A stretch of DNA of 64,000 nucleotides from Pyricularia pennisetigena (lineage: Eukaryota; Ascomycota; Sordariomycetes; Magnaporthales; Pyriculariaceae), in NCBI RefSeq assembly GCF_004337985.1, contig NW_021940918.1, forward strand, positions 1,860,001-1,924,000, given 5' to 3'. Both the position numbers and the translations under genes were made by a program. Positions within the stretch are counted from its first letter, which is position 1. Each line of letters begins with the position of its first letter. The notes beneath the pieces were generated by a model that was given only the letters and a program-made list of their open reading frames with translations, ran no database searches and had not been told where the DNA came from. This document shows, piece by piece, positions 12,548-24,175 of this stretch.

Positions 12548-14775
12548 CGGACCATTACGACCCAACCTGGGACCTTTTTGTTACTTGATGTTTCTTCTTT
12601 GTTTATCTTTTCACTTGGGCGTTTAGAGCGTTTCTCATCATGGGTAAATTTTTGGGTGGTGCGATGGACAGCTATCTGGGGTTCTGCGCTTGGGTTTTTT
12701 TCGTTTCTGTCTTGTGTTTTCTGTGTTCACCGCAGGGCTGTGATGGTTTGGGCCCTTTTTTCATGTCTCTTGTCATGACGCGTGCGGGCGGCGGGCCTTG
12801 AGCGTATGAGTCGTGTGTCTTGATACCATTTGGTGCGCACGCACGGGGTCCTCTTGCGATTTCTTGGGGGCGGCTGTGTGGGAGGGTTTTCAAAGTTGGG
12901 GTGCGCGTATAATTATACCACAAATGAATGCATGGTGAATATTTCAGATTATTATCTTTTGCCAGTCGGAACTTGTCGATCCTTGCGCTTTGCGTGCTCT
13001 TTAACAGTTTGAGATTTGTTTACATTCTTGGATTCTGTGCCATGCCCAGACGCATGCTTGGAAATATGGCTTGCTTGGTTTGGTCAGGGGGTGTCACGTG
13101 GGAATAAAGCTACCTTTTGTGCCCGTGCTTTACTTACTACTTTCTTCTGTCCCTGCGCCCAACTGACTGATTGCCCGTTCGATCAAGTCACGCGCTCTCA
13201 CCTCAGTAATCACGGGTACTAATGTGTATGGTGCCTTGGGCTAAAGTAATGTACGTCACGGGCGCTTAGGTTCGTCCAACCCTGGCAGACCTGATTTGGT
13301 TGGGAATGGGATATCTGCCTTGCAGACGATGGAGGGAAAGACCCAAAGCGCTTTTTTTTGTTTTAAAAAAAAAAACCCCTCGACAAAGAAAAGGTTTCTA
13401 CGGCAAGGGTTTCCCTGCCCCATCAAAGAAAGAAGCTTATGTGCAAAATGGGCCTTGCACGGTTAAAGCGGTACTGTTTTGCCAAGATGTACGCTTTTGC
13501 CCCCATGAAACGTACGAACAGGCCCCGAGTCGTCTTTTGTCTTTTTGGTCTTTGCGCTGGCTGTCAATCCGAGACGAGCGATTACGGATGACAAGGTTGA
13601 TTTGAGGTTTTGCCAAAAAGAAAGCCTTGGTTACATGCGTATTTCTATCTTGTCTTACTCAACTTGCAGTAGGATCGCGCCTCGGGATGGTTGCTGCCGG
13701 GTAGGTAGGGGATTGGTTGTTGATTGTATTCGACGGCTCGTAGCTTTGTGCTCGCTGTCTAGGTTCTCCTGTAGTAAAGTAGGTACCTTAGGTAGGCAAT
13801 GACCGCTGCTACCCCTCATTTAGCCTTGGCGCTAGAGCTCGTCCTGTCAAGAAAGCTATGACGATTCAAGAAGATCCAAGTTGACGGATCAAACAGCCAC
13901 CACGCTCGTTGAGGCACAGAGACACGCAGCGAACCTGCTTCTGCCGTTATGTACAGTACCTTGGCTAGCCCAAGTTCAGTCTAGATACTGTACCGTGCGG
14001 GCGACTGTTGTTTCGTCCCGTGCATTTGATGCATCTTGAGAAAAGAGAAAGGCCCAGACAAGGTTGGCTACATCCCGGCCAAGGCAACAACACAAGAACG
14101 GCAGAGAACGGCAGCGAACCAAGAAGCCCGTTGAGTTGATTGACAGCAGCGGTATTGTTTGTACACATACAACACAGCGCAGCACAGTATAGTACTATTT
14201 GTGTCTGGTTCTCCCGGTTGATCCGATCCGATTGAATGTCTGGCTGTGCCCGCCTCAACCACCCCGCGCCTCCATCTTCTGCGCCCAGTCACAGTCACAT
14301 TAGATCGATCAAGTCAATTGGTTAGGTGCCCCTACAAACTCCCCCGTCACCCACTTCAATTAGTAGCAGAAAGCTTGGTCATTCGACGGTGACAGTGTTG
14401 GCGCAAGCTGCCAACAGGGGAAAAATTCCCTTGCAGCCCTGACTGATCTGCATTGATTGTGCCTTATTCCGTTGTGTTTTTCATTTTATTTAATTTTTTG
14501 TTTTTTTTTTTTTTGTTTTTTAGATCGACCTTTTTGGTTCATTATCACTGCGCGTACTTTCCCAGGAAGACCGCCGATTCCTGGGGGGGTGAGATGGGTG
14601 TCGCATCGCGGATCTTCAAACACTAAGTGGTCTAGACCTAGAATTAGCCACCAATTCAACCAGGCAAATCAACAGCTCCGCCCGTGACGACATCTAACAA
14701 AGAGAGGAAAACCAACCCCTGGCTACCCCTCTGTTGCCGAACCACGAGGGGACTGTCGGCATCTACGACGCCGTG
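12548..14775. other. 2.2 kb spacer after histone H1
   Basis: No gene. The H1 3' flank is T/G-rich. A T8GT4A11 tract lies at 13352-13375 and an AGGTACCTTAGGTAGG word at about 13781. The right end (about 14640-14775) is the leader of the proline-rich gene. Short open frames in all phases look random. Confidence 0.5.
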
Positions 14776-16632
14776 ATGGCTACCGACCACAACGCGGCTG
14801 TCGCCGTTTCCTCCTCAAACCCGTTCCGCCGAAGAGGACACTCCTCAACCGCTTCTGTCCATTCCCCGCCGCCAATCTCGGTTCCTGACGGTCTCTTTGC
14901 AGGATTTGACACCGTCTCGGCACCAGGTGCTTCAAGCAACCACGGAAACTACGGCAGCGACATCTTTAAACAGCAGCTGCAATCCCTACCCAAATCTGCC
15001 GAGGCACCACCGTCCACTACATTCCAGAGACCAAAGCCTGTGAAAAAGGTCCGTGTGCAGTCGCCCCCGCCATCGTCTCCCGAGTCCGTCAATGCCGAAT
15101 TCGAGGCTCGTTTTCCAGCACACGGTCCGCCGCACATAGCATATGAGGTCCCAGGTAGCGATGAGAGCAGCGACGACGAGCAGCCACTCCGGGGTGGCCA
15201 CAATTACAACCCAAACGACGGGGCTTGGAACCAAAACCAGGCACCAGGCCCAGCGAGGCCACCGGCCAACCCTTTTTCAAAAACACTAAGTGACTTGGAA
15301 AACACGTCTGCGGATGGCAAAGGAGCAACTGCAACCACGGGCGCAAAGGGTTCTATGGATGTGGATGCGTTTAGGAGACTGCTGATGACAGGTCAGCCTG
15401 GTGCACCGCACGCCCCAGCAGGTCAGCAAGCGCAGCTTCAGCCCCCGCATCATCAAGGGGACGCCGCAAGCAATACGGATGCCTCGTCTATATCTCGACA
15501 CTCCATATTCGACGCCTCGAACCTCCCTCCGGAGACTCCTCGTACGTCACACGAGATTTCGGATGAAGACGAGGATGAGGAACACGGCCTGCTACCCACG
15601 CAGCGGTCTCAGCGCAAGACGCTTCGCAAGAAGCCACCTCCACCGGCATCGAGGCACGGGAAGCCATTCAGTCTTGATATTTTGGGTCAGGACTTTGCGG
15701 AAGATCCTGGCCTCTCACCAAGCCTCAGATCTTCATCGGCCAGTTCAGATCTCAACAAGCCATTACCGCCAGCACCGAGGCTCCCCGGTGGAGACGCCAA
15801 TGAGAGCGTCTTCGACCGCGAGGCTGCAGGGAAGATACCAGAAGTCGATGTAGACCCGGATGCTCCCGATGACGAGATTCCGCCTCCAAGACCACCAACC
15901 CCGCCTAATGCTTCACACTCCACTGCGTCGCTACCTCTACCCAAGAAACCCGCAGCGCCGCCGCCGCGTAGGCCTGGACACGGTAGGAGTGACAGCAGAG
16001 CTACCGTGACATCACTGGCTTCTCCGGTATCGGCCATACAAAATTCAAGAGAAGACCATGAGGACGGGGACAGCGTGCGCCGTCCGTCCTCAGAGTCTGT
16101 ACGCTCCAGATCCTCAAGCATCCGCGCTCCTGCCCCGGCTCCGCCCCCGCCGAGACGGTCCGCTGCGACTAGTAATCCACCGCGACCAAACAATGGCCTT
16201 ACATCCCCTGGGGTCTCGAGGACGCCTACAAGCCCATGTTCGGGGTACACATGGCCGGGTGATTCTCCCACGCCCCGTGTAAGCAGCGGGGGAGCGCCAC
16301 CACCCCCACCGGCGAGGAAGAACTCGGTGAGGAGCGGCAGGCCCGCAAGCATCCGAAGCGTCGACTCGACATCGCGCCGAATCGACAGCAACGGGTCCTT
16401 GACACCGACTTCATCGGCGTCTGCGCCGCCGCCGCCGCCGCCTCCTCCCCGACCGCGGGCAAGGGGCGGAAGTAGGACCAGCACAGACGGGGTTCCGGAC
16501 GGCACGGTGCCCAGGGTGCATGAGGCTGTGCCGGAGGAGGTTCACATCGATGATCCCGGGGCCGGCAAGGACATACTGGCAGACCTAGACGCTCTACAGA
16601 GGGAGGTTGACGCGTTGAGAGGTCTAAGGTAA
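14776..16632 (+). CDS. Proline-rich, intrinsically disordered protein with NPF motif
   Basis: I do not recognise a named gene. One uninterrupted frame of 618 codons runs from ATG 14776; the frame extends 14 codons further upstream without an ATG. The product is almost wholly Pro, Ser, Asp/Glu and Arg. An NPFRRR motif lies near residue 16 (NPF is bound by EH-domain endocytic proteins), polyproline runs such as PPPPARK and eight prolines in a row (SH3 or profilin ligands) lie in the second half, and acidic patches such as DEDEDEE lie mid-protein. It ends in a short predicted helix, DILADLDALQREVDALRG. An adaptor of actin patches or endocytosis would fit, but this is inference. The stop follows a good GTAAGC donor, and a frame beyond it encodes a membrane-like segment (see findings), so the 3' end is uncertain. 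Confidence 0.8.
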   Translation: MATDHNAAVAVSSSNPFRRRGHSSTASVHSPPPISVPDGLFAGFDTVSAPGASSNHGNYGSDIFKQQLQSLPKSAEAPPSTTFQRPKPVKKVRVQSPPPSSPESVNAEFEARFPAHGPPHIAYEVPGSDESSDDEQPLRGGHNYNPNDGAWNQNQAPGPARPPANPFSKTLSDLENTSADGKGATATTGAKGSMDVDAFRRLLMTGQPGAPHAPAGQQAQLQPPHHQGDAASNTDASSISRHSIFDASNLPPETPRTSHEISDEDEDEEHGLLPTQRSQRKTLRKKPPPPASRHGKPFSLDILGQDFAEDPGLSPSLRSSSASSDLNKPLPPAPRLPGGDANESVFDREAAGKIPEVDVDPDAPDDEIPPPRPPTPPNASHSTASLPLPKKPAAPPPRRPGHGRSDSRATVTSLASPVSAIQNSREDHEDGDSVRRPSSESVRSRSSSIRAPAPAPPPPRRSAATSNPPRPNNGLTSPGVSRTPTSPCSGYTWPGDSPTPRVSSGGAPPPPPARKNSVRSGRPASIRSVDSTSRRIDSNGSLTPTSSASAPPPPPPPPRPRARGGSRTSTDGVPDGTVPRVHEAVPEEVHIDDPGAGKDILADLDALQREVDALRGLR

Positions 16633-18560
16633 GCGTGTTACGGGATGTCACCACTTCTGGGCTGCTGGGGTCCCTATCAAAAATCACGGGAACGTGGTCA
16701 GGTCAAAATAGACCCGTTGGAATCTCAACGCAGGTGGCGGTGGCAAGTATCGCAAGGATGCTTGGACAGATGCACTGTTGCATCTTATGACGCTATTAGC
16801 TAAGCGTTTCTTGGCCATTTTCGTTTTTCTTCTTTTCTTGTTCTACGGAGGGTACGCTAGCTTTGCAATCAGCCGCTTAGTGTCTAGAGGCTAGACGGAT
16901 GTTGGCTCGGTTGTGGTATGCTTCTCGCTTTCTGCTTCTTTTTTTTTTCTTCTGCTGTGCAGTTAGTTTAAATGACTGGTTTTGGGCTGGTGTTTTGGAG
17001 GGACTAATGTAGGCCATTTTTTATTCTATTTTATCAGCAACTAAACGGATCTCGATCTCGCAGCCTCCCTTTATGCACACTTGGCAATGCTTTTTCGGCG
17101 GTGTGGAAGTGCAGCGGTTGCGCTCGGTCGTACGGAGTAGTGGTGCCTTGCTGGACTTTTCTTCTTCGGCCCAAGCCATGGCGTGCCGTACGATTTGTCC
17201 ATGGGTGGACAGGATCGGTCAGTCTCTGCAGGATCGGGGCCATGAAGAGACAGGAAGCAAAGGGCTTGCTACCTTTTGGTCCAGATGGCAGTTTCTTCTG
17301 GATCGGCCGGCGCCTTGGTGACGTGGAGATGGTCTGTTGCTGGGTTACACATCTCGTCGATACCCAAAGTTGCTACATAGGCTCTCGGGGGGAGTGGGTG
17401 TAGGGGAAGAGGTGAGGTCGAGTTCCGTCTCATTCTCCCCATAGACAATCATTATCTTCTCGTTGCTTATGCGAGTGGACGAGCGGCACTCCAGTGGGAG
17501 TCTTTTCATCTACCTGTTGGTGCTGGAGTCTTTGCCAGGACGCCCCCTTTTGTGAAGGGCAACTAGAGAGACGGAGGTCCTCCAGAGCTACATCGGCGCA
17601 TGCTTCTCTATAGGGCGAGCCACAACGACGTCCCGGAGTTGATTGCATTTATCGAGACGGTCGTGATGCGGGGATTCTGTTTCCGCCTTGTTTGTAGTCG
17701 CCCTGGGGGCCGTATCACAGAAGCTCAAGCTAGCACATACGCACTTGTACCGTCGTGTCTACCATAATATTGAGAGCATGCTTCCTCAAAAAACGTCACC
17801 AGGTTCTCCGTTTGAACGGGCACCCATTTACCAGACACACGGAAGCAATACTAACCATTTCCAGGGTAGTTTTTCATCGCTGCATCTAGTTCAGAGGAAA
17901 CAGTTGGCCTTGGGATATGCGAGATTCTCATACTCGGGGTCTCCCCTATTCCATCAACAATTATCCGCACATTAAAAAAAAGCCCGCTTAGTGGTACGCG
18001 TCATTACAAGTATAACTTTTACAGCTTGTTTCTAGTATAGTGCCACGCGGGCAATATATAACAATATGAATAGATGGAACGTTTTGCTGTCGCCAAGTGT
18101 TTATACCAACCAGTGCATATCTGTATCTTGTACACCATCAAGTTTACTTTGGTTCCACATAGGAGCAATAGCAAGGAGCCACGTGGATGAAATTTAGAAT
18201 CTCTATTTATATGTCTGCACAAACACCAAAAGGCTCTCCATTTTAGAAAAGCCGGTGTTTGCCGTTGTTAATTGGAGGACTTATAGATATGATGACGATT
18301 GTGTGGCTTGGACAACTTGTGCAAATGCAATCGGAATAGCCCTCAAAACCCCTTGCATCAATCTATGGGCTAGGTTACGCGTCAGTTCCATCAATGTAGT
18401 TATGCTACACCCATAATCGTTCATGACAAAGCGATTCGTAATCAGATAGGCAGCAAAATACATTTTACTCGTCAATCAAACAGGTGCATTATAGTATTGT
18501 ACTGTCACGATGAATCATCTCCGGGCCAAGTGGGCAACCAGGACATAATGGACCTTGGGA

Positions 18561-18562
<2 letters not shown>

Positions 18563-18595
<33 letters not shown>

Positions 18596-18603
18596 ANNTT
18601 TTT
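18563..18603. repeat. T30 tract with two N and a duplicated end
   Basis: Thirty T (18563-18592) and then GCTA precede two N (18597-18598), after which TTTTTGCTA occurs again. The same nine bases on both sides of the N suggest that two contigs with overlapping ends were joined without merging. Confidence 0.8.
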
Positions 18604-20434
18604 GCTATTGTCTATCCCGTACTGGAACAGTTTGAGCACTTGTGTCGCACCAGAGTTGTCCTTGGCCATTTACGGACGAGTTCGTCGGGGCAAGCTCGGG
18701 ATTTGCACTTCATGTTTGATTTTCCGTGCAAGGAAAGTATGTGTTGCGGAATATACCTTGGCCGCGAAGCAATGTTCGTCACTGCCTGGATTTTTATTTT
18801 TGTTTTTATTTTTATTATGACAGAAAAAAAAAAAAGAATAAAAAAAAGCAGTCCATAGGCATAAAGCCCTTGTTTGGTGCTTGTCGACAGATGGGTTATG
18901 GACTGCAGGGGACACCGGGCACACATTAACAACAAAAGGGCGCAGCAACGTGAGAAACATGATCTACTTTGAAGCAAACAAGTCGCTGCGCTGGTTCGGC
19001 CGCAGACACAAGCATTCGTGTCAGATACCCCGGTTTCCCTTGGAAGCAAGGAATTACATGCAATATAATATCGTAAGCATACCCATGATCTGTATATATA
19101 TAGACATTTTTTCTTCTCTTTGACTTTCACGTCAAGTGTCCACGCCTCTTTTAAGCGTAAATCCTATATGCTATTATTTTTTTTTTTTTTTTTTTTTTTC
19201 CTATTTTTCTTGTTTTTGTTGACATACGGACATGACAAAGTCGCCGAAACCAAGAAAAGTCTTTCCCCAACGAGTAAAAGTCTAGAACGTAACGTACCAT
19301 CGAAGCTAACCTTGTTCGATTTGTCGGTATCGTCGGCGACATGACACCAAGGTGCGAAGGGTGAAACTTTGATGGAATGAACTAGAGAAGAAAAAATAAA
19401 AAAAAAGAGTCTGAAAAGGAGACCGAACAAGACGAGTCAGAATGAACGGATCGTCTTGCCTATTCAGAACAATTCTATCCATGGTGCGAACTCACGACGG
19501 GAAATGGGCGAGAGCATGAAAAAAAGGAAAAAAAAAGAGTATCTGTTTGCTGTCAATACCAAACCAACATAGTTTAAAATCCCATTTCAACCATGTTTCC
19601 ATGCCAAAAGGGGGAAGAAGCAAAAGAAAGGTAAACAGGAAAAAAAAAAAAAAAAAAAGAAAAAGAAAACTCCCGAAGCAAATTGTCGTTACGTTTACAA
19701 GTCCGCAATGCCGAACTCATCCACCCACCCCCTCCTCCTCAAACCTTCTTTCCCCAAAGAATCTGTCTTTCGCATGTTCGCGTCCGCGGCACCGAAGACC
19801 TTTTTTCGGCCAACGCGGCGCGGTAAAAGTGAAAAAAAAAAAGAAAGGAAAAAAAAAAGAGTGGAGCCCTTAAAACGTTCGGTAACACCTGGGAATTCCT
19901 TGGCTAAAGAAGGTTTTGTCTTTTTTGTCTGTCTTTTTATAAACCAGATGACACGAACGAAGGGCCATGCAACGCAACCCCAACAAGGTGAGGGGGTTGT
20001 CGCGGGGAACGGGGGGAGGGTAGAACACGTAGTTTGACTGAAGCTTTTACAGTGAATAATGTACATCGTGCGCGTACAAAAAAGCAAATACCTGGCTAGT
20101 CACATTTTATTGCCCTGAAGTAGAAGGAATAAAGCGGCGTGACAAGCACTGTAACGGCAAGGCCTTTTTTTTTTATTATTTTTTTATTGTTGTTTCCTTT
20201 ATTGTTTCCTTTAATTGGCAGGGTTTGCAGATGCTTCTACAACAGGGGCCTGGGGAGAGGGAGGTGTTTAATACGTCAAGGGAGTCAGTCGTATTCAGCC
20301 ACGCCGACAAACGGGCAAGAAAGCCCACACCTACTTGCTCTTTTCCCGCTAATACCTATATGTCACAGTCAAAATGACATTATAGAATAAGAATAAAAAT
20401 ACAAGATTAGATGGAATGGAATGAAGATATGGCG

Positions 20435-20436
<2 letters not shown>

Positions 20437-20490
<54 letters not shown>
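20437..20490. repeat. (AC)27 microsatellite
   Basis: Perfect dinucleotide repeat of 54 bases in the gene desert, with no link to a gene. Confidence 0.97.
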
Positions 20491-20493
<3 letters not shown>

Positions 20494-23400
20494 ACGACGC
20501 TAGACATAAAAGAAACCCAACAAGGCCCCCAGATATGAGCCAACGTTACCTGATCTCCCTCGTTCGAGTTAGACCCACAGCCCCTGAACGCCCCCCCAGC
20601 GTGCAGCTATATCTAGGACAGTAATTAACAAGTAGCTTCTCGGCGGAAGGAAGGTAGAAGGTTTCCTTATTTCTGGCACGGTAGATCGCCTCAAGAGTTT
20701 AGGTTAATAAGGCTTAATAAGTTACGTCGTATTTAGTCGCATGGGTGCGATGAGTAAACTTTGCACGGCATTTGCCGTTTAACACCACAGGGTCCTTTTT
20801 AGACTTTTGTTGTCGCATGATTAATGACCAATGTGAGCAAATCCACCGACAGTCCCCAACCTTCGTTCGCTCAAGGAAAGCCGGTATCCCATGTCAGGGG
20901 GTGTTTATTCTTCTTTTTTCTTCTTCTTGCTGTTGCTGGTTACAGGGAGGGGGTGTGTGCAACACGGTGAACCCAAACCTTGTAAGTAATATATCACAAC
21001 ATGCAGAGGACGTACGTTAATTTCTATTGATAATTCAAGTAGATTTTGGACCCTGTCGTATACAATTTCAGATCGTTGCGGTTCTTCAAATGCACCCCAG
21101 ACGAAGGAGAAAAAAAAAAAAAGACAAATTAATGAAGGATAAAAATAACAACCATTAATAACAGAGAGCAAGAAGAACCGATGGCACGTTGATGGAGCTG
21201 AGCTCTCTCACCCACACGCCCCCCCCCCCCCTTCGGCCTTATGGATTGACAGGGGAAGGGATTAAAGATGCTCCATAAGCTTAACACTTGCAAAGAAAGC
21301 GGGATGGGTGTGTACGACAGTACTTTTTTGTGCATGGGAATTCATACAGTACATCGCAGTACTGTGCGATGAGTAAGGGGACGGGGCGCGGCGAAGCATT
21401 TCAGTCAGACAAGGCCAATCCCTGGAACAAAGCCCCCATCTTTTGTCATCGGTGAAATTCCCTAGAAGCCCCCCCTTCCCCTTTTGCAATTTCGCCATTG
21501 CTTGTCTTTACCACAAGAGAGAAAAGGAAACCCCACGAGGAACATCAGGCGAGGAGAAAACAAAAGAGAGAAGGAAGCAGTGGGGCACGCGGCCGAACTG
21601 ATTTCTGATCGTATCATCAGAGATTTTGTGACCTATAGTAGCACTTGTTATAGATGGGTATGCACCGTAGTATGTTAAATGGTTCGTTTAGCTTTACGGT
21701 CTTTGGGTCGGTAGTATTGTGGATTGTGAGATCGGTCCAGGGAGCAAGAAACAAGATGAGCAGATAATTTGAGGAATTCTTTCCTAAAAAGTAAAAACCC
21801 AAGGAGAAAAAGTTCCGAACCTCTTAATCATTGTCACCCAAAAGACTTGATTTTCTTTATTCTTGTCTAATTTTTCATTTTTTTTTTTTTTTTTCTTTTG
21901 TCCACTTGCTCTTCTTCTGCCTTGTTGACCTTTGTTCTTTTTTCTTTTTGCTTTCTTTTTGCTGCGCAGGTTGTGACTAACCACTCGATGCTTGCCAAGA
22001 CCCATGATCCTTGGCAATTAACCCTCGACCAAAGGTGGAACTTTTCACCTTTAAAAAAAATACGTATGTACTTTTCGCACGCCCCCCGCCCACAATCCTA
22101 AATCCCTTGTTTTTTTCTTCCAAAGGAGGCAGATGCGTTTCACGGGAATCGCCCGTATCTCCTGTTACTTCGGCTTTACCTCCAATACCCACCCCGACGA
22201 ATACGGATTCGGTGCAAGAGATGCTTTGTTTTGTTTTCTCCCCCCCCCCTCCTTGTTGCCTGTTTTTGTCCTTTTCTTTTCTAACCCATTCAAACTCACA
22301 CGACAGGTTTCTCACTGAAGATCCAAAAAACGCTGTGTCTTGTTAAACCAGGTATGCTTCAACTTTAAGTGCAGATCTCGCCCGCTTCCCGTCGATCATT
22401 CCCCTCAAGGGTTTGTAAAACACGTATCGAAATGATTAAAAACAAGGGGGACTCTAGGTGACAGCGCACACTTGCTATCCACTCGTTTTATTTATTTACT
22501 TTTCTCATAAAATGTCTGATATACGCTTAAAAAAAATCTGCTCAAAAGTTTAAAACTGAGTCTCAATAACGGGTGTAAAGAGTAATTCGAGTAGTTTAGT
22601 TTATTCGATTTTATTTTATGTTATTTTCAATATTTTTCAATTCTTTTTTCTTACTGTCTGCTGTTCTTTTGGTCTTGCCCAAACAAATCACCATGCTACC
22701 CAGGATAAACCGGAGATGGGATTTTAACATGGGATGAATCCCGTGCCTTGATGACGTATCAGCTACATATCGGGCCCTTTGGACGGGTGCGACTAAATTA
22801 CCCGAACAGGTCTGGCAACATGGGACAATCTCGGGGACACGACTTCACCCACAGTCCGTCCGCTCGGCCGGCTCCGCGGGCTGGGCCTTAGCATTGAGTT
22901 GCAAGCCGGGTTTTTATTTTACCCCCCACTGAGTAGTACACATACTCTATTTAGCATGCAAATTGCTGTTGCGACTCTGTCATCTCCTTTCCATCCAGGG
23001 ACTTCCCGACTTGTCAAGCACTACATTGGCAACATTGGCAACCTTTTATTTTTATTTTAAACTTTACCCGCATAGCTTTTTACAGTGTTCATGACTTTGT
23101 TTTTACTCTTTTTTTTCCCCCCCTCCCTCCTAGACTAAAGTAAATGCAACTGTGTAAGTTGGAGAGTTTGCCCCCATGTCGTTAGTATGTCCGAGATGAT
23201 CCCGGTGGTTTTGTTCTTCATGCCTCCCCTTTTTTTTTGACTTCTTTTGTCAATTTTTTCTTTTTTCTCCCCTCGGTGAAAAAAACGCCCGTCGGCCGCT
23301 AAGGTTACTAGCAACACACAAGTAAAGTTTTTCCTCGTTTATTTGGCCCCATGTCAGTAATAACAATAATAAACAAAAATAAGAGATTCGCCAAGATTTA

Positions 23401-24175
23401 TGTGTCAAAGAGAATTTGCCAAGCGCGCCAAGACAAACGGCAACGCGGTCCCCAAGCATGAATCAGAAAAACCTGGAGATCGAAATACCACCCCTTCCCC
23501 CATTCTTCATCTGAACCGGCGCAAGCCCCATCACTTGATTAGGCCGTCCCTTTCAAGAGGCAGAAAGAGACCTGTAGTCGTCAGCATGCAAGTCAAGCCG
23601 TTGACCTCCCTGCTATGTTTTAGAGTAGACACCAAGTGGCGCCTTGTGACTGTTTGTTGAGTCCACTTTGGCCAAGGAAATGCCAAATCCAAAATCCCGT
23701 TGCACGTCTGTACGCGTTCCCACTAGTAATGCACGATGCTACCCAAGCGTGGCTTTGGTTTTCAGATTTGAAGATCGTGGGAGGGACCATGTCATATTCG
23801 TTGCAAAGCTTAGAGACCAAAATAATTTTAATATGTACCAGAAGTGCGACCCCACTAAAAAAAGAATATGTACACGAGGTCGATTGAAAAGAAAACACGC
23901 TCAAAGATACCATGATAGGATTCCGTTCTGGAATTCAAAGCCACCCCAAAAATCACTGTAGACACACTCCGAAAAGAGGTTCCTCGAGTCTTGAAGGAAA
24001 AAAAAAGAAAATAAAAAAAAAGAAAGAAAAAGGAAGAAAACATGACGCCGGGGCCAATGCAAATCGAATGTCTTTTAGATAATCATAAACATGAAAAAAG
24101 GGCCCCACATATCACACCAATGCTGGCTGTATGCAGTTCTCCAAATTTGGTAGAGATGAAACTTGGCGGACTTTC

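Larger units (their letters stand above)
16633..24175. other. 7.5 kb gene desert downstream of the WOPR gene
   Basis: No gene is recognised on either strand; the longest frames are short and lack family motifs. From about 18 kb the DNA is rich in homopolymers: T30 at 18563-18592, T tracts near 19178 and 21879, A tracts near 19640 and 21109, C13 at 21219-21231 and a long AC repeat at 20437-20490. A GC-richer island at about 22780-22915 stands out from AT-rich surroundings. The first 400 bases may hold a further exon of the proline-rich gene. Confidence 0.5.

Noticed and set aside
11887..12555. 222-codon frame antisense to histone H1, rich in Ala, Gly and Phe
   Set aside because: It is the complement of AAG/GCC repeats in the H1 tail; the composition is explained by the sense gene.
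15687..16505. 272-codon frame antisense to the proline-rich gene
   Set aside because: Gly-rich reflection of CCN proline codons on the other strand.
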